Source of the DNA: DAOVXM01 sp963746255
GTDB lineage: Bacteria > Chloroflexota > Anaerolineae > Anaerolineales > UBA4823
Assembly: GCA_963746255.1 (NCBI GenBank)
Contig: CAVVAJ010000005.1
Coordinates: forward strand, 816,775 to 880,774
Reading direction: 5' to 3'
Length of the DNA stretch: 64,000 nt
The translations under genes and the position numbers were made by a program. The notes below the pieces were generated by a model. The model was not told where the DNA came from. It searched no databases and saw only the letters and a program-made list of their open reading frames with translations. Shown piece after piece: positions 53,254-60,551 of this stretch (position 1 is its first letter; every line of letters starts with the position of its first letter).

Positions 53254-55056
53254 ATGACTACCAACCCAGAAGACACGAAAATCTCTCCATTGGCGGTTTT
53301 CCGCAATCGAGATTTTTCTTTTTTATGGACTGCTCAACTCATTTCGACCATCGGCAGTTCGCTCACCTCGCTGGCTGCTTCTATCATGGTCTATCGTATA
53401 ACGGGGTCAGCTCTTAGTGTCGGCTTGATGCTCATGGCTACTGCTGGACCAAGCATCCTGGTTGGTCTCATCGCTGGTGTGTATGTGGATCGCTTTAACC
53501 GAAAACGCATAATGATCATTTCCGATTTATTGCGAGCTGTCTTGGTAGTGCTGATCCCCTTCCTGGTTCCCTACAATATTGCCTGGTTGTATATCATTGT
53601 GGCTCTTTCCTCCGCCATCGGGCGCTTCTTCGACCCGGCTTTGGAAAGTGTACTGCCTGAAGTGGCCTCCGACGAGAAACTCGCCGCGGCCAACTCAATG
53701 ATGGCGATCAGTTCATTCGGCTCGACGGCGATCGGTTTCGCAGCCTCTGGGCTGATTGCCTCACAATACCCAATTGAATGGGCTTTCTACCTGGATGGTC
53801 TCACTTTTATACTCTCTTCTGGTTGTATATTATTTGTGCGGGTACCCGATCTTGTCACCGCAGGGAAGACCACCGCCATGATCGTGGTACGCAATCTGAA
53901 AGCAGGGACCAGATATCTGTTTGACAGCCCCATCCTGCGATCACTCTTGATCATCTCCGTCCCGTCTGTACTGAGTATCGGTTTGTGGAACTCGCTGCTG
54001 CTGCCATTCGCCATCGATACCTTGAATGCCACCGAATTTGAGTACGGTATTCAAGAGGGATTGGCATCGATTGGTTTTGTGCTAGGCAGTTTATTTATGG
54101 CACGAAATGCAGATCGTCTCAGGGAAGGCCAGTGGATCACCATCAGCTATATCGGCATGGGATTGGTCGGAGCTATGTACGCCATGTCCACACGCGTGCC
54201 GGTGGCGATCGTGTTGGTAACGATTTCGGGTTTATTAAACGCCCCCTCCTCGATATCCCGTCGTCTGGTGATCCAACGCAATACCACCCGCCAGATACGC
54301 GGACGTGTGACCAGCGCTTTCCTTGTCTCCCGGGATGTTTTGTTCCTGGTGGGAATGGCTGCAGCGGGTCTGGCGGATATTTTCAATATTCGTGGGGTAT
54401 TCATGGTAAGTGCGGTTTTATTACTTGGAGCGGGTCTTTTAGCTCTATTATTACCCGGCTTGGGTCAACCGGCAGCCGAATGGAAACGCGCGGTGGGGTT
54501 GCTGCGGGCAGCGCCCAGCGCACCTGGATTGGGTGTTGGCCGGTTGGCTAGCATTTCAGATATGGATCTGCTGGTTGGATTCATTCCTGAATTTTCAGGT
54601 TTGAACGCCAAGGAGCGTAAAGCATTCATCGCCAACGCCTGCGTCTTCGACACTGATGAGGGAACCACTATCCTGCGTCAAGGAGAAGCCGGTGATTCCG
54701 CCTACTTCGTCCTATCCGGCCAGGCGGTAGCTGGCTATTCCACCGAAGAAGACAAGTACCGCTCTTTATCTAAAATGAACACCGGTGATTTCTTTGGCGA
54801 GATCGCCGCTCTAACTGGCAGCCCGCGTACCGCAAACGTAGTAGCCGCAGAGCCAACTTCATTACTGCAGGTACCGGCCGAAAACCTGCGCGGACTGATG
54901 GGCGATCCGCGCTTGAGCCAGTTATTCCTGACCACCATGTCGGAACGCCTGCACCGCACCCATATCTCAGATATGCCGCGCTTTGCCAGTTTGGATGAAG
55001 CCTCAGCGCGTGAGCTGCGTACACCTCAGGTAGATCTGGAAGTCGATCAGACATAA
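53254..55056 (+). CDS. MFS transporter fused to a cyclic-nucleotide-binding domain
   Basis: About 600 residues. The first ~410 are a 12-helix MFS exporter-like domain (LAVFRNRDFSFLWTAQLIS, VYVDRFNRKRIMI, SAIGRFFDPALESVLP, as in the macrolide-efflux/EntS group). Residues ~440-590 form a CNB domain: FDTDEGTTILRQGEAGDSAYFVLSG and MNTGDFFGEIAALTGSPRTANVVA, with the GE-x2-x2-R-A-type phosphate-binding cassette (FFGEIAAL, PRTANV). Start chosen at the ATG at 53254 after CAGGAGGG. Transport may be gated by cAMP or a related ligand; substrate unknown. Confidence 0.85.
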   Translation: MTTNPEDTKISPLAVFRNRDFSFLWTAQLISTIGSSLTSLAASIMVYRITGSALSVGLMLMATAGPSILVGLIAGVYVDRFNRKRIMIISDLLRAVLVVLIPFLVPYNIAWLYIIVALSSAIGRFFDPALESVLPEVASDEKLAAANSMMAISSFGSTAIGFAASGLIASQYPIEWAFYLDGLTFILSSGCILFVRVPDLVTAGKTTAMIVVRNLKAGTRYLFDSPILRSLLIISVPSVLSIGLWNSLLLPFAIDTLNATEFEYGIQEGLASIGFVLGSLFMARNADRLREGQWITISYIGMGLVGAMYAMSTRVPVAIVLVTISGLLNAPSSISRRLVIQRNTTRQIRGRVTSAFLVSRDVLFLVGMAAAGLADIFNIRGVFMVSAVLLLGAGLLALLLPGLGQPAAEWKRAVGLLRAAPSAPGLGVGRLASISDMDLLVGFIPEFSGLNAKERKAFIANACVFDTDEGTTILRQGEAGDSAYFVLSGQAVAGYSTEEDKYRSLSKMNTGDFFGEIAALTGSPRTANVVAAEPTSLLQVPAENLRGLMGDPRLSQLFLTTMSERLHRTHISDMPRFASLDEASARELRTPQVDLEVDQT

Positions 55057-55064
55057 ATCACAAA

Positions 55065-55310
55065 ATGAATTGCTCGAGCTGTAATTTCACCAATCAAGCT
55101 GAAGCCCGGTTCTGCCAGAATTGTGGGCGTCCGCTCGAGCGAGTTTGCCCAAGCTGCAGCATATCCAACGATCCCTTAGCAAAGTTCTGTGCTAAGTGTG
55201 GTACAGCTCTTCGCCCTGTTCCTACTCTAAGTAAGACCGCCACACAGCTATTTCATGAAATAAACGTACTACATCGGGCTAATACTTCGCCAACTAAGGA
55301 TTCACTGTAA
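55065..55310 (+). CDS. Double zinc ribbon protein
   Basis: An 81-residue protein with two zinc ribbons (C-x2-C...C-x2-C): CSSCNFTNQAEARFCQNCG near residues 3-21 and CPSCSISNDPLAKFCAKCG near 28-46, followed by a short polar tail. In Chloroflexota this exact module normally heads large cyclase or AAA-ATPase proteins. Here it is a free-standing gene eight bases after the MFS-CNB gene, so probably translationally coupled with it. It may be a protein-interaction module or a relic of a longer fusion. Confidence 0.75.
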   Translation: MNCSSCNFTNQAEARFCQNCGRPLERVCPSCSISNDPLAKFCAKCGTALRPVPTLSKTATQLFHEINVLHRANTSPTKDSL

Positions 55311-55352
55311 GGCTGAATTTTACCCAAGATCTTCTAATGGAGCATCTAACCG

Positions 55353-56594
55353 TTGATCGCCGACCTGCTGCAAAACCTGCCCCTCTTCCAGACCCTGCCA
55401 GAGAGCGAGATCAGCTACCTGGCAGAAACCCTGACCAAGCGTGAATATCCTGCTGGCACGCTCGTTGTACGCGAGGGACACCCCGCCAGCCGCTTTCATA
55501 TCTTGCTGGAAGGAGAGGTGGAGGTCCTTAAGGCTTTAGGTACTGCGGATGAACGTCTTCTGGCAGTGCGTAAAGCCGGAAACGTCATTGGGGAAATGGG
55601 GCTGCTCTCAGAAGAAGGATTGCACACCGCCAGTGTGCGCGCTCAAACACCAATCTATCTGCTCCAGATGACCCGTGAGGAGTTTGACGCTTTGCTGCAC
55701 CGCCAGCCCACACTGGCATACGGCATGGTGCGCACCTTGAGCCAGCGCCTGGACTATTCCGAGAACTTGGCCATCCGCGACCTGCGGCGCAAAAACCGCG
55801 AACTGATGCAAGCATATCAAGAGCTGGAGGCAGCCCAGGCGATGCTGATCGAGAAAGAACGGCTCGAGCGTGAGTTAGAGGTGGCGCGCGACATCCAGGG
55901 CAGCATCCTGCCGCGCGAGCTGCCTCAACAACCAGGCTACGATTTTGGCGCTTTAATGGTACCGATGAGCGCGGTGGGCGGTGACTTTTACGACTTCATC
56001 CCGCTAGGGAAAGACCGCATTGGTATTGCTATCGGAGACGTCTCCGATCATGGCGTGCCGGCGGCGCTTTTTATGGCCATGACGGTGACCCTATTGCGAG
56101 CAGAATCCCGCCGCTCTTCAGCACTCTCACCGAAAGAAATTTTATTAAACGTCAACAAACAACTGCTCGAAATGAACGAAACCGGCATCTTCGTTACCAT
56201 GCTGTACGGTGAACTGGATTTTAATAATCGGGTGTTTAGCTACGTGCGCGCCGGTCATGAAATACCCGTCGTTTGTAACGCTCAGGGAGATTTCAGCGAG
56301 CTGGCACAGAGTAAAGGACAATTGATTGGGGTCTTGGAAAAGCCCATCCTGCAGGAGAATCGAATACAGCTTACCCACGGCTGTACCCTGCTGATGTTCA
56401 CCGATGGGGTCAACGAAGCCGCTAACCCTGAGTGGAATCTCTTTGGTCACGATCGCCTCAGGCGTGAATTAGCTGCACGTAGAGATACTCCTGCACAGGA
56501 GTTATGCGAGGGCATACTAGAGAGCGTAGAATCTTATCGCGGCGGTAGCTCCCAACAAGACGATATCACCATGCTAGCAGTGATGGTCAGATGA
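55353..56594 (+). CDS. CNB-domain/SpoIIE serine phosphatase
   Basis: A 413-residue sensor phosphatase. Residues ~1-130 are a CNB domain (EYPAGTLVVREGHPASRFHILLEGE, NVIGEMGLLSEEGLHTASV). A coiled-coil linker follows (~140-175, ELEAAQAMLIEKERLERELEVA). Then comes a PPM/SpoIIE domain: the conserved RDIQGSILP entry, GGDFYDFIPLGKDRIGIAIGDVSDHGVPAALFMA with metal-binding Asp residues, MFTDGVNEA, and the DD motif QQDDITMLAV. Start codon TTG (55353) with GGAG upstream. It should dephosphorylate an anti-sigma antagonist-like protein in response to a nucleotide. Confidence 0.87.
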   Translation: MIADLLQNLPLFQTLPESEISYLAETLTKREYPAGTLVVREGHPASRFHILLEGEVEVLKALGTADERLLAVRKAGNVIGEMGLLSEEGLHTASVRAQTPIYLLQMTREEFDALLHRQPTLAYGMVRTLSQRLDYSENLAIRDLRRKNRELMQAYQELEAAQAMLIEKERLERELEVARDIQGSILPRELPQQPGYDFGALMVPMSAVGGDFYDFIPLGKDRIGIAIGDVSDHGVPAALFMAMTVTLLRAESRRSSALSPKEILLNVNKQLLEMNETGIFVTMLYGELDFNNRVFSYVRAGHEIPVVCNAQGDFSELAQSKGQLIGVLEKPILQENRIQLTHGCTLLMFTDGVNEAANPEWNLFGHDRLRRELAARRDTPAQELCEGILESVESYRGGSSQQDDITMLAVMVR

Positions 56595-57274
56595 AATCCA
56601 ACCTGGTCGATTTTTTACGCAGCGTGCCAATTTTATCCGGCCTTGATGAGGAAGTTTTAGAAATCCTCGCCAATGCATGCCATCTAAAGCGAGTATCCAA
56701 GGGACAGTACCTATTTTTCCAGGGTGACCAAGGCGATGCGGCTTACCTGGTACATCATGGGACAATCGCCATCCAGTTGTCTACTCCAGATGGGCGTGAG
56801 TTGGTGATCAACGAGATGCATCCAGGTGAGTGCTTTGGCGAACTGGCGCTTTTACTGGAAGAACCCCGCTCGGCTAGCGCTCTGGCCCGCGAGGATTGCC
56901 AGGTAGTTTGGATACCACGGAGTGAGTTTTTGGCTCAGGTTGACGCGGAACCCAAATTGATGCGCACTTTATTGCAAACCATCGCCAGCCGGCTGGTAAA
57001 CAGCGGTGAACGTGAAAGCGCCCTGGCATTCCTGGACGCACCGGCACGCATCGCCCAGTTTTTGATCCAGCGCGCAGCAGAAGAAGGCGACCATGATGAC
57101 CTGGTGACGCTCTCGCAAGAGGAATTAGCCCAGCATATCGGTGTGACTCGCCAAACTGTAGCCAAGAGTCTGGGAGATTGGCGGCGGAATGGCTGGATTA
57201 TCACCGGGCGCGGCAAAATTATGCTGGTGGATATGGATGCCTTACAAAGTCTGGCCGAAGAGAACATGATGTAA
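56591..57274 (+). CDS. Crp/Fnr family transcriptional regulator
   Basis: A 227-residue regulator. CNB domain at ~10-120 (KGQYLFFQGDQGDAAYLVHHG, PGECFGELALLLEEPRSASALA, with FGELALL/RSASA phosphate cassette). Helix dimerisation region ~125-150, then a Crp-type HTH near 175-205 (SQEELAQHIGVTRQTVAKSL). It overlaps the phosphatase gene by ATGA. The FGE-x-A-L...R-S/T-A residues match cAMP-binding members rather than FNR-type FeS ones. It probably regulates this gene cluster. Confidence 0.9.
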   Translation: MKSNLVDFLRSVPILSGLDEEVLEILANACHLKRVSKGQYLFFQGDQGDAAYLVHHGTIAIQLSTPDGRELVINEMHPGECFGELALLLEEPRSASALAREDCQVVWIPRSEFLAQVDAEPKLMRTLLQTIASRLVNSGERESALAFLDAPARIAQFLIQRAAEEGDHDDLVTLSQEELAQHIGVTRQTVAKSLGDWRRNGWIITGRGKIMLVDMDALQSLAEENMM

Positions 57275-57423
57275 ATCTGTGAAAATCGCTTATGTCGGCT
57301 CAGTGACAGACAATACCCGTTTTACTTGGTAAGCTATAGTCAAGGCAAAGTCGCCTTACACATATGGTGAATACAGAACCATAAGTCCGATCAAACCCAT
57401 TTATAATTTCATAGGAGATAAAA

Positions 57424-58170
57424 ATGAACGCACAAGAAAAGATAGCTTTGCAGAGCCTGGTGTCCAAACTGACCTCGCTGCGCAAGACGCTCAGTGACGA
57501 GGAACGAGCGTTCCTTGATCAAATGGTAATCAGTCCCGAACCGGAAGTGACTTTGCACGCCTGGGACCCGAAGGTAACTCCGGCAGCAGATCCCAAGGTC
57601 ACGCCCAAGGTCCAACCGGCGGTGGACCCCGCGGTATCGCCAAAGTTCCAGCCCGCAGTTGATCCCGGTCTTGACGATGAGGTCAGCCTGCACGCCTGGG
57701 ACCCGAAGGTAACTCCGGCAGCAGATCCCAAGGTCACGCCCAAGGTCCAACCGGCGGTGGACCCCGCGGTATCGCCAAAGTTCCAGCCCGCAGTTGATCC
57801 CGGTCTTGACGATGAGGTCAGCCTGCACGCCTGGGACCCGAAGGTAACTCCGGCAGCAGATCCCAAGGTCACGCCCAAAGCCCAACCGGCGGTGGACCCG
57901 GCGGTATCGCCAAAGTTCCAGCCCGCAGTTGATCCCGGTCTTGACGATGAGGTCAGCCTGCACGCCTGGGACCCGAAAGTAACTCCGGCGGCAGATCCCA
58001 AGGTCACACCCAAGGTCCAACCGGCGGTGGACCCCGTTATTGACCCATTCCTCGATGATGAGGTCAGCCTGCACGCCTGGGATCCAAAAATTCAACCGAT
58101 CATCATCTTCGATGAAGAAACGGAAACCTACAAAGTCGTTGATAAGGTAACCGACAAGGTAACCGATTAA
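57424..58170 (+). CDS. Novel tandem-repeat protein
   Basis: A 248-residue protein with no family I recognise. Residues ~1-40 are a charged helical head (LVSKLTSLRKTLSDEERAFL). Residues 45-216 are near-identical 45-residue repeats beginning HAWDPKVTPAADPKV and containing repeated D-P-x-V and P-x-V/F-x-P steps, then DDEVSL. A final partial repeat leads into an acidic/basic C-terminus. No signal peptide or membrane segment. A perfect AGGAG site precedes the ATG and a strong hairpin follows. It sits between the Crp/Fnr regulator and the GAF/subtilisin pair and may be the protease substrate or a scaffold. Confidence 0.75.
   Translation: MNAQEKIALQSLVSKLTSLRKTLSDEERAFLDQMVISPEPEVTLHAWDPKVTPAADPKVTPKVQPAVDPAVSPKFQPAVDPGLDDEVSLHAWDPKVTPAADPKVTPKVQPAVDPAVSPKFQPAVDPGLDDEVSLHAWDPKVTPAADPKVTPKAQPAVDPAVSPKFQPAVDPGLDDEVSLHAWDPKVTPAADPKVTPKVQPAVDPVIDPFLDDEVSLHAWDPKIQPIIIFDEETETYKVVDKVTDKVTD
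57556..58071 (+). repeat. 135-bp tandem repeats within the repeat-protein gene
   Basis: Copies start at 57556, 57691, 57826 and 57961; the first three are 135 bp, and the fourth is shortened to 111 bp before a partial fifth at 58072. Copies one and two are identical at nucleotide level; the third and fourth carry a few substitutions. All keep the reading frame. The identity suggests recent duplication, and copy number may be wrong or variable. Confidence 0.95.
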
Positions 58171-58192
58171 GTAATCGAGCAACGCATAGATT

Positions 58193-58231
58193 GAGGAAAT
58201 ATACCCGGTCAGATGCTGGGTATATTTCCTC
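58193..58231 (+). terminator. Strong hairpin after the repeat-protein gene
   Basis: A perfect 14-bp stem GAGGAAATATACCC/GGGTATATTTCCTC (58193-58206 with 58218-58231) with an 11-base loop, 23 bases after the stop. No U-run follows, so it may end transcription weakly or protect the mRNA 3' end. Confidence 0.65.
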
Positions 58232-58362
58232 GTATTAACTCGCCAACTGCGGAATGTAACTTTCCGGGAATATCAGGTCGATTGACTGCGTTCATAGGCA
58301 TGCCCCTCTTGTTCGTATACCCGTAAGTCCTAAACGTTACACTGTGACTAGCGGCAATCAAA

Positions 58363-58427
58363 TGATCCGTTAATTTCGATCAGTTTGTTTAATTGAGTCC
58401 AGCCGGAACACTATAAGCTTTGTAAAG
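58363..58427. repeat. Second copy of the shared upstream element
   Basis: A degenerate copy of the sequence at 53111-53174. The core 58404-58427 (CGGAACACTATAAGCTTTGT) matches 22 of 24 bases; upstream TCCGT, TTT and GAGT blocks align with gaps. It lies about 90 bases before the GAF gene. The rest of the 348-base gap before that gene contains nothing else I can name. Confidence 0.55.
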
Positions 58428-58518
58428 GACAAATTAACTCGAATATCAAATGGATTTTTATCCTTGACGAAGCACTCTTGGAGATAATAGTTATGGACCT
58501 AGAGCTGATTTTTGTATC

Positions 58519-59301
58519 ATGAACGATCCTGCCTCTGAAAACCGCGATTTAGCCAAGCAACTGCGCCGATTGCTCAAGGCGATCGAAGTAAGTGGTCGCG
58601 CCATCCTACCGAGCTCGAATACAGATCTGCTGCAATCCATTGTAGACGCTGCAGCTCGCATTTTCGGTGCGGCAGCTGCCTCTATCTCGTTAATCGATGG
58701 GGAAGAAGGGGTACTGGAGTTTAGAGTAGCCTACGGCGTCGGTAAGGAGGATGTGGTCGGCAGGCGTATCCCACTGCATAAAGGTATCGCCGGATTCGTA
58801 GCCATGACCGGCCAACCCATCGCTATTTCGGACGTCCAGGGTGACCCGCGTTTCGCCGGAGATTTCGCCAAGAGCACCGGCTACGTACCGCGCTCTATCC
58901 TGGCAACCCCCCTGATTTCCAATGACCAGGTTATCGGTGTGATGGAAGTACTGGATAAGATCGATGCAGCTTCATTTGGCATACAAGACATGGAGCTTTT
59001 AGGGGTTTTTGCCAACCAGGCAGCTATCGCCATCAACCAATCCCAGCAATACGATCTGCTTGGAGAAGCTTTAATCATCGGGCTCCAAGATATGGCAGCA
59101 GAAGTGCAAGGTGTTGATGCTGATGCAATCAGTAGGGCACTGGCTGGTACGGAGGAAAGTGACGAGACTCTACGGGGCGATATGCTGGAGTTAGCCAGGC
59201 TGATCAACCAGTTTTGCATCGGTGGTGAAACTGAACGTAAAATGTGTCTGCAGGTCTTGGCAGCTTTCGGAAATTATATCCAGGCGCAAGCGCGGTTTTG
59301 A
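58519..59301 (+). CDS. GAF domain protein
   Basis: A 260-residue cytoplasmic protein. A GAF domain covers ~25-185: LLQSIVDAAARIFGAAAASISLID, HKGIAGFVAMTGQPIAISDVQGDPRF and SILATPLISNDQVIGVMEVLDK are typical. The C-terminal ~75 residues are helical with no known catalytic domain (GDMLELARLINQF, QVLAAFGNYIQAQ). It should bind a small ligand and signal to a partner, perhaps the subtilisin whose GTG start lies two bases after its stop. Confidence 0.85.
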   Translation: MNDPASENRDLAKQLRRLLKAIEVSGRAILPSSNTDLLQSIVDAAARIFGAAAASISLIDGEEGVLEFRVAYGVGKEDVVGRRIPLHKGIAGFVAMTGQPIAISDVQGDPRFAGDFAKSTGYVPRSILATPLISNDQVIGVMEVLDKIDAASFGIQDMELLGVFANQAAIAINQSQQYDLLGEALIIGLQDMAAEVQGVDADAISRALAGTEESDETLRGDMLELARLINQFCIGGETERKMCLQVLAAFGNYIQAQARF

Positions 59302-59303
59302 GC

Positions 59304-60191
59304 GTGACAGAAGATTCCAGCAATCTTTCCGACCCAGAAAACGAGGGTAAAGAAACAGTCGCTGCCTTACTCCCAGCGTGGTCGGCACAGTTTAAAACTA
59401 ATGCCCTGCGAGAACTTACCGCCACAGGTCCGCTTGGTCAGATCACTCGCCAGTGGGCTTGGGGGGGCAGCACCGGTAAGGGTGTGCGCGTGGCAGTCAT
59501 CGACAGCGGCATCGAATCCAATCATCCTGCTGTGAATGGGTCCGTCCATCGTGGTATCGTTGTCGAATTCGATCGTAGCAGCGAGACATACCTACGCATA
59601 ATTGAGGAAGAACAACCGGTCGATCTTTTCGGCCATGGTACCGCCTGCGCTGGTATCATCCACGCGCTCGCACCTGATACCGAGCTATATAGTGTGCGGG
59701 TTATCGGCCGCAATCTAAAAGGGAAAGCGCTTCAGTTCGCAGGTGGCTTGCGCTGGGCGATCGAGAATGGTATGCAGGTGGTTAACCTGAGCTTGAGCAC
59801 TTCGAAGCAGGAATACTATGCTATGTTCCACCAGTTAACTGACGATGCCTTTTTTAACAATGTACTATTAGTATCCGCTGTCAATAATATCCCCGCGCCC
59901 AGCTACCCTTCACTCTATTCCTCCGTGATCTCAGTTGCGGCACATGAGCAAAGAGATCCTTTCACATATTATTACAACCCTAGCCCACCGGTAGAATTTG
60001 GCGCTCCAGGTATCGATGTACGCGTGGCCTGGCGAGACAAGAGCTATATTGTCAGCACTGGTAACAGTTTCGCGGCACCTCATATAGCCGGTATCGTGGC
60101 TCTGATCCGGGCGAAGCACCCCCAACTTACCCCCTTTCAAATCAAGACCGTCTTATATGCATGCGCCACGAATGTGAAAACACTCGATTAA
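59304..60191 (+). CDS. Subtilisin family serine peptidase, probably intracellular
   Basis: A 295-residue S8 peptidase with the full triad: Asp in VRVAVIDSGIESNHP, His in LFGHGTACAGIIHAL and Ser in STGNSFAAPHIAGIVALI. The GTG at 59304, two bases after the GAF stop, is the likely start; a longer frame from 59244 overlaps the GAF gene. The N-terminus (SNLSDPENEGKETV) has no signal peptide or long propeptide, so it probably acts inside the cell. It is a likely partner for the GAF protein and could cleave the repeat protein two genes upstream. Confidence 0.85.
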   Translation: MTEDSSNLSDPENEGKETVAALLPAWSAQFKTNALRELTATGPLGQITRQWAWGGSTGKGVRVAVIDSGIESNHPAVNGSVHRGIVVEFDRSSETYLRIIEEEQPVDLFGHGTACAGIIHALAPDTELYSVRVIGRNLKGKALQFAGGLRWAIENGMQVVNLSLSTSKQEYYAMFHQLTDDAFFNNVLLVSAVNNIPAPSYPSLYSSVISVAAHEQRDPFTYYYNPSPPVEFGAPGIDVRVAWRDKSYIVSTGNSFAAPHIAGIVALIRAKHPQLTPFQIKTVLYACATNVKTLD

Positions 60192-60551
60192 AAATATTTC
60201 GTGGAATACCCCAAAACCCATTCCAGCGTGCTTTAAAGATAAGATCCTTTGGCAAACCCTAAACCCGTGCCTCGAGGGATCTGACCTGCATCGTTGATAT
60301 TGCACAAACCCACCCATGTACAATATTGACAAAACATCGCCTAACTATGTGGCTAACGCACAGCGAGGCTTTTAGCGTCTTGAACTTGGAGATCTTGCTT
60401 GTTTTGAAGAACACCTTTTTCACACACCGATCTACCAAGATGAGCGCATCTGTACTTGCGTAAGCAGGAAATAATCTATATACTGATATTTGTGTAAACG
60501 TATTCAAATATTAAATTGTGATGTGCTAAGGGGAGTAATATTCGATTTATT
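60192..60551. other. 360-base gene-free region
   Basis: Between the subtilisin and the cyclase genes. No good gene on either strand; short minus-strand frames lack support. A GGGGAG about 16 bases before the cyclase ATG is the only translation signal. No promoter hexamer pair with proper spacing is convincing, and the shared CGGAACACT element is absent here. Confidence 0.5.

Noticed and set aside
57556..58071. CRISPR-like repeats
   Set aside because: The units are 135 bp and contiguous with no spacers, and they are coding.
57409..58182. Long open frame on the minus strand (257 codons) across the repeat gene, and another of 164 codons
   Set aside because: Tandem repeats without stops in one copy stay open in all copies. 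The plus strand has a perfect ribosome binding site and a terminator; the minus frames have no start signals.
60259..60507. Short minus-strand frame in the gap before the cyclase
   Set aside because: No start signal, unusual composition and no recognisable motif.
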